Below, in pieces: positions 9,809 to 18,338 of a stretch of 42,123 nt of DNA (positions within the stretch are counted from its first letter, which is position 1; the number at the start of each line of letters is the position of its first letter). Origin of the DNA: Betaproteobacteria bacterium UBA3031 (GTDB taxonomy: Bacteria; Pseudomonadota; Gammaproteobacteria; Burkholderiales; Eutrophovitaceae); NCBI GenBank assembly GCA_002367635.1, contig DFDI01000051.1, positions 53,324 through 95,446 on the forward strand. Reading direction: 5' to 3'. The notes under the pieces were generated by a model. The model was not told where the DNA came from and did no database searches. It worked only from the letters and a program-made list of their open reading frames with translations. The position numbers were made by a program, and so were the translations under genes.

Positions 9809-9836
9809 CTTTAGGGCAAAGGACAAAGTGGGTCAA
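9808..9836 (-). promoter_or_regulatory. Sigma-70-type promoter of the dcw cluster (Pmra)
   Basis: On the minus strand a -35 TTGACC (9836-9831) is followed after exactly 17 bases by a -10 TAAAGT (9813-9808). The distance to the mraZ ATG at 9743 is about 65 bp. The last base of the -10 abuts the first MraZ box. Confidence 0.7.
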
Positions 9837-9850
9837 GTAAGTAAGGCAAT

Positions 9851-9867
9851 AAAAACCTATACTTAGG
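9851..9867 (-). terminator. Possible weak terminator after rnpB
   Basis: On the minus strand CCTA-AGTA-TAGG is followed by TTTTT, about 55 bases past the rnpB 3' end. The stem is only 4 bp, so this is tentative; it lies just upstream of the mraZ promoter. Confidence 0.3.
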
Positions 9868-9920
9868 GCCTGAGAGGCATGCTTGGTAGGCATCCAACAA
9901 GGATGATCTGGTAAAAACTT

Positions 9921-10286
9921 GGAAGTTAGTCTGTAAGCCGGGTTCTGTCTTTCGACGAAACGTCGAGAGGCAATCATTCATCTGGATCAAAAGTTACCCT
10001 TTGATTCTAGCAACCTACCCGAGGACGACGCGAGCCACGCCAAAGCCCTCCTATTTGGTCTTGCTCCGGGTGGGGTTTACACTGCCAACCTTGTTACCAA
10101 GGTTGCGGTGAGCTCTTACCTCACCTTTTCACCCTTACCCCAAACCAGAGGCTCGAGGCGGTACACTTTCTGTTGCACTGTCCATCGCTTCACAACGTCC
10201 GGCTGTTAACCGGCACCCCGCTCTTTGGAGCCCGGACTTTCCTCTACAGATTTAAAAACCATGCAGCGATTGCCCGACTAACTTCC
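9921..10286 (-). ncRNA. rnpB: RNase P RNA (type A)
   Basis: Catalytic RNA that removes 5' leaders from pre-tRNAs. On the minus strand the 5' end GGAAGTTAGTC pairs with the 3' end GACTAACTTCC (helix P1). The conserved 5' core GAGGAAAGTCCGGGCTCC, the ACAGAAAGTG segment, the GGTAAGGGTGAAAAGGTG block and the 3' CAGAACCCGGCTTACAG are all readable. The length of about 366 nt suits a bacterial type A RNA. It lies between pyrC and mraZ; an rsmI-rnpB-mraZ neighbourhood is common in Pseudomonas and relatives. Ends are placed by helix P1 and could be off by a few bases. Confidence 0.96.
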
Positions 10287-10316
10287 GAGGGCATCATAAT
10301 GGAAAAATCTATATGT
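10287..10316 (-). promoter_or_regulatory. Possible rnpB promoter
   Basis: On the minus strand TATGAT lies 6 bases before the rnpB 5' end, a good -10 element. A TTAACA-like -35 lies 15 bases further upstream, which is short. The -10 is convincing; the -35 is weak. Confidence 0.45.
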
Positions 10317-10340
10317 TAATAGGGGCTTGGTTTTAACCAA

Positions 10341-11375
10341 TCAGACGGAGACACTCCAATCCATCTTCTCGCCAGCTCGAAATGGAACAATGCCGCCCCC
10401 TGGGTAGAGGTATTGCGGTAATATTTCCTGACTCTTACGTAACAACCTAACTTGCCCAACATTTAGCGGCAACCCATAAAAGTTTGCACCGAAGGTTGAC
10501 GTAAAGTTTTCTAATTTGTCAATTGCGCCTGCCGAGTCAAAAGCTGATGCATATAATTCAAGAGCAGCATGCGCAGTGTATACCCCAGCACATCCACAAG
10601 CAGCCTCTTTCGTGTTTTTTTCATGAGGCGCACTGTCCGTACCTAAAAAATACTTGGGGCTGCCGGACACAGCTGCGCGAATGAGCGCAAGTCGGTGCTC
10701 TTCCCGCTTAAGAATCGGCAAACAATAGTAATGCGGTCGAATCCCACCGGCAAACAAGTCACTGCGATTAAGCAATAGATGATGCGCGGTAATTGTCGCT
10801 GCAACCTTATCGGAACAAGAGTCTACGAACTGCACCGAATCAGCGGTAGTGATATGTTCAAGAACAACCTTGAGCTCCGAAAACCTCTCAACCAGAGTAG
10901 ACAAAACAGTGTCGAGGAATGCTTTCTCCCTATCGAAGACGTCAACACCCTTATCGGTGACTTCCCCATGGAGCAACAACGGCATACCATGCTTCATCAT
11001 TGCCTCAAAAACGTCGAAACGACCAAGCAAATCTGTCACCCCGAAATCAGAATTGGTAGTCGCACCCGCTGGATAATACTTAACACCATGAACAATTCCA
11101 GACTCCTTCGCACTCAAGATTTCAGAAGGGGTCGTTCGATCAGTCAAATAGAGCGTCATCAGCGGATTAAAAGACCGACCAGCTGGCACCGCTGACAAAA
11201 TCCGATCCCGGTACTCGATAGCCATCGAAGTCGACACAATCGGTGGCCTAAGATTTGGCATCACAATTGCTCGGCCAAACTGGGCTGACACGTGCTCGAC
11301 CGTCAGAGGCAACAAGTCCCCGTCCCTTAAGTGAATATGAAGATCGTCGGGCTGACGAATGAGTAGTTCATCCAT
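10341..11375 (-). CDS. pyrC: PyrC, dihydroorotase
   Basis: Zinc amidohydrolase that interconverts carbamoyl-aspartate and dihydroorotate in pyrimidine synthesis. It has 344 residues like the E. coli class II enzyme. Metal-site motifs are visible in order: DDLHIHLRDGD at the N-terminus, GVKYYPAGATTNS containing the lysine that is carboxylated, LLLHGEV, VLEHITT, and GTDSAPH with the catalytic Asp. The start is 2 bp after the rsmI stop, so the two are probably co-transcribed. A 14-base palindrome (TTGGTTAAAACCAA) directly follows the stop. Confidence 0.96.
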   Translation of the reverse strand: MDELLIRQPDDLHIHLRDGDLLPLTVEHVSAQFGRAIVMPNLRPPIVSTSMAIEYRDRILSAVPAGRSFNPLMTLYLTDRTTPSEILSAKESGIVHGVKYYPAGATTNSDFGVTDLLGRFDVFEAMMKHGMPLLLHGEVTDKGVDVFDREKAFLDTVLSTLVERFSELKVVLEHITTADSVQFVDSCSDKVAATITAHHLLLNRSDLFAGGIRPHYYCLPILKREEHRLALIRAAVSGSPKYFLGTDSAPHEKNTKEAACGCAGVYTAHAALELYASAFDSAGAIDKLENFTSTFGANFYGLPLNVGQVRLLRKSQEILPQYLYPGGGIVPFRAGEKMDWSVSV

Positions 11376-11377
11376 AA

Positions 11378-12277
11378 CTAAATTCTAATCTCTCTATTTG
11401 CCTCATCCGTTTTTTTAAAGTCTAAGGCCATTTGATAAATCCTCTTTCGAGGAATCTGACTGTATTTTGCAACAATATCGACAGTCTGTTTTAGGGGCAA
11501 TGATTGCAATAGATCTTTCATTAGCTCTTTAACCTCTGAGGAAGCATTGTCTTCTTCACTAACGGTTAACGGCAAGAATAAAGTAAGGACGAACTCCCCC
11601 CTTGACTGGTAAACCCCGGATGACACCCAAATTACGGCGTCACGTAATGATAATGAAACCGTTTCCTCGTTAGCCTTAGTCAACTCCCGACCAATAAAAA
11701 CCCGGAGATCTTCACCAAAAATCGACAGCATTTCGCTCAAGCAAGCTTTGATGCGGTGAGGGCTCTCAAACAAGACGACTGGAACATCATAGCTTGTGAG
11801 ATTCGTTAAAAATTGTTTTCTCTCTCCAGATTTTGCCGGCACAAAACCTTTAAACAAAAAGCCCTGCTGGATTAACCCACTGACAGACAGCGCAGCTGTG
11901 AGCGCACTTGCGCCCGGAATAGGTTCCACACGATACCCAGCATCACGAGCCTTAGCCACCACGATTGCTCCAGGATCACAGATCCCCGGGGTCCCAGCAT
12001 CACTCACAAGGGCAACGGAATTACCTCCAGACAACAACTTGATGATTCCATCCGAAGAAGTAACTTCATTATGCTCACGGTAGGAAATCAAACGTCCTTG
12101 CAGGTTTAACTTCGATAGCAACCCTTTTGTATTACGAGTATCCTCAGCAGCGATGATATCGACAGAACTTAAAATTTTGACGGCTCGGTACGTGATATCC
12201 CCCATATTTCCAATAGGTGTGGCTACCACATAGAGCGTGGCAGGTCGAGCCTCTTTATCAGACTGATCGTTAGTCAT
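11378..12277 (-). CDS. rsmI: RsmI, 16S rRNA C1402 2'-O-methyltransferase
   Basis: Tetrapyrrole-methylase-fold SAM enzyme that 2'-O-methylates C1402 of 16S rRNA, the residue whose base is methylated by RsmH. It has 299 residues. Motifs are LYVVATPIGNMGDITYRA at the N-terminus, AAEDTRNTKGLL, VSDAGTPGICDPGA, and FESPHRI. It is divergent from the SIS-isomerase gene at 12437, an arrangement known around rsmI in beta- and gammaproteobacteria. The usual neighbour yraN is absent from the 159-bp gap. Confidence 0.95.
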   Translation of the reverse strand: MTNDQSDKEARPATLYVVATPIGNMGDITYRAVKILSSVDIIAAEDTRNTKGLLSKLNLQGRLISYREHNEVTSSDGIIKLLSGGNSVALVSDAGTPGICDPGAIVVAKARDAGYRVEPIPGASALTAALSVSGLIQQGFLFKGFVPAKSGERKQFLTNLTSYDVPVVLFESPHRIKACLSEMLSIFGEDLRVFIGRELTKANEETVSLSLRDAVIWVSSGVYQSRGEFVLTLFLPLTVSEEDNASSEVKELMKDLLQSLPLKQTVDIVAKYSQIPRKRIYQMALDFKKTDEANREIRI

Positions 12278-12436
12278 CGATTAACTATAGAGCAATAAAA
12301 ACGAAACATGGTTTAAATATTCTTGAATATACCCATATACATGAACTCGCATTATCGCAATAAAAAATGCTTTGTCAGTTAAAATCTAGAAAGACTTATG
12401 ATTCACAACTTAAGCACGAAGGGTAAATAGACCTAA

Positions 12437-13027
12437 ATGAACCTCCAAGCAAGAATCACATCACACTTCACAAGCAGCATCCAGACGAAAGAAAAATCAA
12501 AATCCGTTCTGGTTGAATCTCTAGCAGAGGCCATCGCCCTGATGGCCTCTGCCCTACAATCTAAAAACAAAATTATGGCCTGTGGAAATGGTGGCTCAGC
12601 AGCAGATGCGCAGCATTTCTCTGCCGAGCTATTAAATCGATTCGAGCGGGAACGCAAACCACTTGCAGCAATCGCCTTAACAACGGACACATCGACCCTA
12701 ACCTCCATTGGCAATGACTATCACTACAATCAGATTTTCTCGAAACAAGTCATGGGATTAGGTCAGCCTGGGGATGTACTGCTTGCAATTTCCACCAGCG
12801 GAAACTCTGAGAACGTAATCACAGCAATAAACGTCGCCCATGAGCTAAATATCAAAATTGTTGCCTTAACGGGCAAATCTGGCGGGGCGATAGCTCCAAT
12901 CTTGTCATCAGATGATGTCCACATTTGCGTGCCAAGTGAACAAACCGCAAGAATTCAGGAAGTACACTTGTTGTGTTTGCACTGTTTATGTGATGGAATT
13001 GATTCAATTATCCTAGGAGACGAATAG
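12437..13027 (+). CDS. gmhA: SIS-domain sugar isomerase, GmhA/DiaA type
   Basis: Probable sedoheptulose-7-phosphate isomerase (first step of ADP-heptose synthesis) or its DnaA-binding paralogue DiaA. The single SIS domain has CGNGGSAADAQHF (near 55) and ISTSGNSENVI (near 118). It keeps the Glu of HFSAEL and the His of RIQEVH, matching the acid/base pair of GmhA, whereas E. coli DiaA lacks that Glu. The genomic position between rsmI and the BON lipoprotein is that of diaA. RfaE2 lies about 700 bp downstream, which supports a heptose role. SIS family certain; the exact function is an inference. Confidence 0.75.
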   Translation: MNLQARITSHFTSSIQTKEKSKSVLVESLAEAIALMASALQSKNKIMACGNGGSAADAQHFSAELLNRFERERKPLAAIALTTDTSTLTSIGNDYHYNQIFSKQVMGLGQPGDVLLAISTSGNSENVITAINVAHELNIKIVALTGKSGGAIAPILSSDDVHICVPSEQTARIQEVHLLCLHCLCDGIDSIILGDE

Positions 13028-13028
13028 A

Positions 13029-13604
13029 ATGTATAGATCAACGATTTCGATGGTTCTTGTGGTTTCTCTTTCTGGCGCCCTTCATGGCTGCCTTGGGCCC
13101 GCCGTAGTATCCGCCGGAATCGGCGCCGCAATGATGTCAGAAGATCCGAGAACTGCTGGGACAATCGTAGACGACCGAATCATCGTCAGCAAACTCTCAT
13201 CCAGGATCAAAGACAAATACCCTACCCAGGCAAAAGTTCACGTAACAACTTACAACAATGTAGTACTTTTAACTGGTCAAGTTGCTTCAGAAGCGATCAA
13301 AGACGACCTACAACTCATGATCCTCGAAACCCAGTCTGTTCGAGACTTTAAAGACGAGACAACGGTTGGTGAATTCAGCTCATTCAAGGACTTTGGCAAG
13401 GATGGCGCGATCAAAACGCAAGTCGTCAGCTTACTCACGCGGAGCAAAGATGTGCGAATCGTCCGAGTCAATACAACGGTTGAGTTGGGAACTGTGTACC
13501 TCATGGGTCTGGTGACGCGAGATGAAGGTGAAACTGCAGCCCAAATCGCGGCGTCAGTTAAAGGAGCATCCAAAATCGTCAAAATCTTTGAGTACGTTGA
13601 CTAA
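13029..13604 (+). CDS. dolP: DolP (YraP)-like outer-membrane lipoprotein with two BON domains
   Basis: Lipoprotein that in E. coli supports outer-membrane integrity and BAM function. The N-terminus is a lipoprotein signal with lipobox LHGC (Cys21), followed by a Gly/Ala-rich linker. Two BON domains follow: about 50-115 (IIVSKLSSRIKDKY...VVLLTGQV) and 125-190 (IKTQVVSLLTRSKDV...VYLMGLV). Its 191 residues equal the E. coli length. It starts one base after the isomerase stop, so the two form an operon. Confidence 0.9.
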   Translation: MYRSTISMVLVVSLSGALHGCLGPAVVSAGIGAAMMSEDPRTAGTIVDDRIIVSKLSSRIKDKYPTQAKVHVTTYNNVVLLTGQVASEAIKDDLQLMILETQSVRDFKDETTVGEFSSFKDFGKDGAIKTQVVSLLTRSKDVRIVRVNTTVELGTVYLMGLVTRDEGETAAQIAASVKGASKIVKIFEYVD

Positions 13605-13732
13605 GCTTTAGGCTGCATCGATTATCACTCATGGGACGTTTATCAACGGCCTGCGCCTACCGCTCGCTAACCATTCGCCTTAGACAGTCTTTCTCTAGGA
13701 ACTAAAACCGATTTCTGGAGACAAATTGAACC

Positions 13733-14218
13733 ATGTACAACGATAATGTCATGCGTGCAAAGCTAGCAATTCCAAATAATCTCGAGTTTCAATTAAGAGA
13801 TGTGCCGCGCCCCTACGTATTTACTAATGGCGTGTTCGACATTCTGCACCGCGGCCATGTAACGTATCTTGCCCAAGCGAGAGCTCTTGGAGCCTCACTC
13901 ATTGTGGCTATTAATTCCGACAGTTCCGTGAGGAGACTCGGCAAAGGAGACGATAGACCAATTAATTCGACTGAAGATCGAATGGCGGTCATCGCCGCAC
14001 TGGAATGTGTAGACCTAGTCACCAGCTTTGAAGAAGATACGCCCTTAAACCTCATCAATACAATAAAACCTGAAATTTTAGTTAAAGGCGGCGATTGGCC
14101 AGTCGAACTGATTGTCGGGAGTGCAGAGGTCACGAGCTGGGGCGGAAAAATATTTTCGATACCCTTCGAGTACCAAACCTCAACCAGCAAAACCATCGAA
14201 CGTATCCGCAAAGGGTAG
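13733..14218 (+). CDS. rfaE2: RfaE2/HldC, heptose-1-phosphate adenylyltransferase
   Basis: Transfers AMP to D-glycero-beta-D-manno-heptose 1-phosphate, giving the ADP-heptose precursor of the LPS inner core. The 161-residue protein has only the nucleotidyltransferase domain: FTNGVFDILHRGHVTYLAQA includes the HxGH motif, and NSTEDRMAVIAAL and LVKGGDW are conserved. In E. coli this domain is fused to a kinase as HldE; here it stands alone, so a separate heptose kinase is expected elsewhere. It ends 6 bp before yejA, whose ribosome-binding site (AAAGGG) lies in its last codons. Confidence 0.92.
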   Translation: MYNDNVMRAKLAIPNNLEFQLRDVPRPYVFTNGVFDILHRGHVTYLAQARALGASLIVAINSDSSVRRLGKGDDRPINSTEDRMAVIAALECVDLVTSFEEDTPLNLINTIKPEILVKGGDWPVELIVGSAEVTSWGGKIFSIPFEYQTSTSKTIERIRKG

Positions 14219-14224
14219 ATCGAA

Positions 14225-16132
14225 ATGTATAAAGCCGTACTGATTTTAGTACTACTGTGCTGCCCGCCTCTGCAGGCAGAGAATACAAAATCTCACGGCA
14301 TCGCAATGCACGGAAGTCTGAAATATTCATTGAATTTTCCGCATTTTGAATACGTTAACCCTAATGCCCCCAAAGGGGGTCGACTTAACTTAGGCGCCGC
14401 AGGAACCTTCGACAGCTTCAACCCCTACATTCCAAAGGGCAACGCCGGTGCCGGCGCCTCGATGGAAACCTTAATGACAACAAGTGCAGACGAACCGTTT
14501 AGTGCCTATGGTTTAATTGCAGAATACATTGAGGTCCCTGAAGACCGTAGTTGGGCACAATTTAAAATTCGACCAGAAGCCCAGTGGCACGACGGACAAC
14601 CAATCACCGTCGATGATGTCATATGGTCGCTCAACACCCTCAAAGAATTTGGCCATCCTTTCTATCGCTTTTACTATGGTGATGTATTATCTGCAATTAA
14701 GGTGTCTTCAGACACGGTAAAGTTTGAATTTTCCGGCAACACCAACCGTGAACTCCCCCTCATTGTTGGACAAATGCCGATCTTACCCAAGCACTACTGG
14801 GCAGATAAAGACTTTACTCTCACGACGTTAGAACCACCTTTAAGCAGCGGACCCTATAGAATCAAAAATTTCGAGCCAGGACGGTTCATCGCCCTCGAAC
14901 GGGTAAAAAATTATTGGGGCAAAAATTTACCCGTCAATATCGGCACCAATAATTTTGATGAGATACGAATCGATTATTATCGAGATGAAACAGTAATACG
15001 GGAAGCGCTCAAATCAGGAGAAATTGACTATCGGGAAGAAAACCAAGCTAAAGCATGGGCTCTTGACTACGACACACCGGCGGTTGCACAAGGCCTACTC
15101 AAGAAGGTCAGCTTGCGACACCATAACCCGACTGGAATGCAAGCTTTCGTTTACAACACAAGACGTCCGATTTTTCAGGATGTAAAAGTTCGCCAGGCTC
15201 TTTCCTACGCGTTTGATTTCGAGTGGACCAACAAAAATCTATTCTTTGGTCAATATACGAGGACTAATAGTTATTTTTCAAACTCTGATCTCGCCTCGCG
15301 AGGTTTGCCCGATCGGAGCGAACTCCAGATTCTGAAAAAATATACGAACCTGATCCCAAATGAGGTTTTTTCAAAACCTTACGCCGCTCCGAAAACCGAT
15401 GGTTTAGGCTGGCCACGAGACAACTTAGCGATTGCTCAAACACTGCTGTCCGACGCAGGGTGGCAGGTAAAAGATATGTCTCTAACCAACAGTGAAACGA
15501 ATGATCTGTTTACTTTTGAAATCCTGCTCTACAGCGAGGGATTCGAACGCATCGTACTGCCATTCGTTCGCAATCTTACGAAGCTTGGCATTGATGTTAG
15601 GGTAAGAAGAGTAGATCAAACGCAGTACATCAACCGAGTCCGTAATTTTGACTACGACATGATCGTCTCAGGGTGGGGATCATCCGAGTCGCCCGGAAAT
15701 GAACAATTCGGCCAATGGTCCTCAAACTCCGCGGATTCACCAGCCGCGAGCAATTATGCAGGGGTTAAGGATCCCGTGGTCGATGAGCTGATTAGCGGAC
15801 TTGTTCAAGCTAAATCTCGAGAAGATCTCGTGGCGCATACCAGAGCGCTCGATAGAGTTCTATTATTTGGTCAATATGTAATTCCGCAATGGCACTTAAC
15901 CTCACAACGAATTCTATTCTGGGATAAATTTGGCCTGCCTGAAGTGACTCCAAAGACTGGGACATCAACTAATTTATGGTGGTTCGATCGCCAAAAGGCC
16001 GATCAACTGGACACACTGAGCAATGCACAACATGATGAAACAAATTCTAGCTGGCTTACTTATGGCTTAATTGCGTTACTCGTCATATTCAGTGGTCTAG
16101 CGATAAATCGTATCAAACGGAAAAGATCGTGA
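14225..16132 (+). CDS. yejA: YejA-like extracellular solute-binding protein (family 5) with C-terminal membrane helix
   Basis: Periplasmic binding component of a YejABEF peptide/microcin-C-type importer. A signal peptide with probable cleavage after LQA (residue 18) leads to the SBP_bac_5 domain, with YVNPNAPKGGRL, TFDSFNPY and AQWHDGQPITVDDVIWSL typical of YejA. At 635 residues it is a little longer than usual because of a C-terminal tail: YGLIALLVIFSGLAINRI followed by KRKRS, which looks like a membrane anchor with positive-inside end. Soluble YejA proteins normally lack this. It overlaps yejB by 4 bases. Confidence 0.88.
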   Translation: MYKAVLILVLLCCPPLQAENTKSHGIAMHGSLKYSLNFPHFEYVNPNAPKGGRLNLGAAGTFDSFNPYIPKGNAGAGASMETLMTTSADEPFSAYGLIAEYIEVPEDRSWAQFKIRPEAQWHDGQPITVDDVIWSLNTLKEFGHPFYRFYYGDVLSAIKVSSDTVKFEFSGNTNRELPLIVGQMPILPKHYWADKDFTLTTLEPPLSSGPYRIKNFEPGRFIALERVKNYWGKNLPVNIGTNNFDEIRIDYYRDETVIREALKSGEIDYREENQAKAWALDYDTPAVAQGLLKKVSLRHHNPTGMQAFVYNTRRPIFQDVKVRQALSYAFDFEWTNKNLFFGQYTRTNSYFSNSDLASRGLPDRSELQILKKYTNLIPNEVFSKPYAAPKTDGLGWPRDNLAIAQTLLSDAGWQVKDMSLTNSETNDLFTFEILLYSEGFERIVLPFVRNLTKLGIDVRVRRVDQTQYINRVRNFDYDMIVSGWGSSESPGNEQFGQWSSNSADSPAASNYAGVKDPVVDELISGLVQAKSREDLVAHTRALDRVLLFGQYVIPQWHLTSQRILFWDKFGLPEVTPKTGTSTNLWWFDRQKADQLDTLSNAQHDETNSSWLTYGLIALLVIFSGLAINRIKRKRS

Positions 16133-17256
16133 CGCCTTATATTCTCAGAAGATTACTCCTCATAATCCCAACCCTGATTGGGATCATGTTGACTAATTTT
16201 TTAGTCATACAGGCCGCCCCTGGTGGTCCTGTAGAACAAGTAATCGCCCAATTATCTGGACACTCTAATGCCATCACAGAGAGGGTAACGAAAACAGGCA
16301 GTCAAGAGACACTAAGCAACGTAGTCTCTTCGAGCAAGGGGGACAATAGTTCATCAACTCCATATCGAGGGGCCCAAGGGTTAGATCCTGAATTCATCAA
16401 AGAACTTGAGGTTCGATTTGGTTTTGATAAACCACTTCATGAACGATTCTTAAAAATGATGTCGGACTATCTTGCATTCGATTTTGGCAAAAGCTTTTAC
16501 CGAGATACAGATGTCGTTGACTTAGTCCTAGAAAAGCTGCCCGTCTCAATTTCATTAGGACTTTGGACAACACTCATCGTTTACATCATCTCAATTCCAC
16601 TTGGGATTCGAAAAGCAGTGGCGGACGGGAGTCAATTCGACACGATTACGAGCTTTGCGATTATTATCGGGACAGCAATCCCAGGCTTCTTGTTCGCGGT
16701 ATTCATGATGGTTATTTTTGCCGGCGGGAGCTATCTAGACTGGTTTCCTTTAAGAGGCCTTCAATCCGAGGAGTTTTTAGCATTGGGGGCTTTTGAATGT
16801 GCAGCCAACCTCAGCTGCATGAAAGATTATTTCTGGCATCTGGCACTCCCCATTATTTCCATGGTCATCGGTGGGTTTGCAGGGCTCACGATGCTCACTA
16901 AAAATTCATTTATAGATCAAATTCATCAACAATACGTCCTGACGGCGCGCGCAAAGGGCTTAACAGAAAAACGCGTGCTGTATGGTCATGTTTTCAGAAA
17001 TGCTATGTTGATCGTGATTGCAGGATTTCCGTCGGCATTAGTCAGCATTCTGTTTACGGGATCACTACTTATAGAAATAATATTCTCCCTTGATGGCTTA
17101 GGGTTGCTGGGATTTGAAGCCGCGTTTAGTCGAGACTACCCATTAATGTTTGGATCATTATTCTTTTTCTCCTTACTCGGCCTGGTCATGAATCTGATTG
17201 GGGATGTTATGTATATGGTCATTGACCCTAGAATAGACTTCGAAGGTCAGTCCTAG
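16129..17256 (+). CDS. yejB: YejB-like ABC transporter permease
   Basis: Inner-membrane permease of the YejABEF importer. The N-terminus MTPYILRRLLLIIPTLIGIM is typical of DppB/OppB/YejB permeases. A long insertion (residues about 35-85, including PEFIKELEVRFGFDKPLHERF) precedes the main transmembrane part, as in YejB. The EAA-type loop LTARAKGLTEKRVLYGHVFRN near 285 would contact the ATPase. It has 375 residues. The start overlaps the yejA stop (GTGA), showing translational coupling. Confidence 0.92.
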   Translation: MTPYILRRLLLIIPTLIGIMLTNFLVIQAAPGGPVEQVIAQLSGHSNAITERVTKTGSQETLSNVVSSSKGDNSSSTPYRGAQGLDPEFIKELEVRFGFDKPLHERFLKMMSDYLAFDFGKSFYRDTDVVDLVLEKLPVSISLGLWTTLIVYIISIPLGIRKAVADGSQFDTITSFAIIIGTAIPGFLFAVFMMVIFAGGSYLDWFPLRGLQSEEFLALGAFECAANLSCMKDYFWHLALPIISMVIGGFAGLTMLTKNSFIDQIHQQYVLTARAKGLTEKRVLYGHVFRNAMLIVIAGFPSALVSILFTGSLLIEIIFSLDGLGLLGFEAAFSRDYPLMFGSLFFFSLLGLVMNLIGDVMYMVIDPRIDFEGQS

Positions 17257-17277
17257 CGACTCGAAAACACAGAAGAC

Positions 17278-18312
17278 ATGACTATAACAAACCCCATAAC
17301 GTTACGACGACTTCAAAACTTTCGAAAAAGTAGGCGCGGCTATGTATCGTTTTGGATTTTTCTAACGCTCCTCATATTAACGCTCCCAGCGGAGTTCATT
17401 GCTAACGACAAGCCAATTGCAGTGTCGTATCAAGGAGAGGTCTTTTTTCCTTTATTCAAAAAATATAAGGAAACCGAATTTGGAGGGACATTTGAAACAG
17501 AGGCCGATTACACAGACCCATATATCATTCAAAAGATAAAAACTGACGGGTGGATTATTAAACCCATAATTCCATTTGACCATCAGACCGTATCTTGGGA
17601 TCTGACCATGCCTGCGCCTTCAGCCCCTGATTCGATACACATTCTTGGGACGGATGACCAAGCCCGAGACGTACTTGCTCGGGTCATTTACGGCTTCCGA
17701 ATATCCGTTATTTTCGGTTTTACATTAACGATCATCAGCGCCGTTATTGGGGTCTTCGCGGGTGCACTTCAAGGTTATTTTGGGGGATGGGTCGACCTTA
17801 TCGGACAACGCTTCATTGAAATCTGGTCAGGGATGCCAACGCTATACTTATTGATCATCCTGTCCAGCATCATTGAGCCTAATTTTTGGTGGCTGCTCGG
17901 GCTGCTTCTTCTATTCAGCTGGATGGGATTCGTTGGTGTAGTTCGGGCGGAATTTTTAAGGGCTAGAAATTTCGATTACGTCAGAGCTGCCAGAGCACTA
18001 GGCCTAGGTGATTTTAAAATCATGCTCCGTCATGTCCTCCCCAATGCATTAGTGGCAACGATGGCGTTCATGCCATTTACTTTGGCTGGATCAGTCACCA
18101 TCTTAACCTCGTTAGACTTTCTGGGGATAGGATTACCTGCGGGCTCAGCTTCTCTAGGTGAGCTTCTGGCCCAGGGCAAAGCAAACTTCCAAGCCCCGTG
18201 GCTTGCTTTAACTGGATTCTTTGCGATCGCCATCATGCTCAGCCTTCTGATATTTATCGGTGAGGCCGTACGAGATGCATTTGATCCACGAAAACTATTT
18301 ACCAACAGATAA
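17278..18312 (+). CDS. yejE: YejE-like ABC transporter permease
   Basis: Second permease of the importer. An N-terminal cytoplasmic segment (RRLQNFRKSRRGYVSFWIF) and first helix are followed by a periplasmic stretch with PFDHQTVSWDLTMPAPSAP and HILGTDDQARDVLARVIYG, which is characteristic of YejE. The permease core then follows, with the EAA-type loop VRAARALGLGDFKIMLRHVLPN. It has 344 residues and lies 21 bp after yejB. Confidence 0.92.
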   Translation: MTITNPITLRRLQNFRKSRRGYVSFWIFLTLLILTLPAEFIANDKPIAVSYQGEVFFPLFKKYKETEFGGTFETEADYTDPYIIQKIKTDGWIIKPIIPFDHQTVSWDLTMPAPSAPDSIHILGTDDQARDVLARVIYGFRISVIFGFTLTIISAVIGVFAGALQGYFGGWVDLIGQRFIEIWSGMPTLYLLIILSSIIEPNFWWLLGLLLLFSWMGFVGVVRAEFLRARNFDYVRAARALGLGDFKIMLRHVLPNALVATMAFMPFTLAGSVTILTSLDFLGIGLPAGSASLGELLAQGKANFQAPWLALTGFFAIAIMLSLLIFIGEAVRDAFDPRKLFTNR

Positions 18313-18338
18313 TCCCGAAAAAATAAATCCCCTTAATC

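Noticed and set aside
9753..9977. Minus-strand 74-residue frame beside mraZ
   Set aside because: It runs across the 3' end of rnpB and the mraZ promoter and boxes, so it cannot be a real gene.
10327..10340. Palindrome TTGGTTAAAACCAA directly after the pyrC stop
   Set aside because: Considered as a terminator, but the stem is AT-containing and short with no U-run; function not supported.
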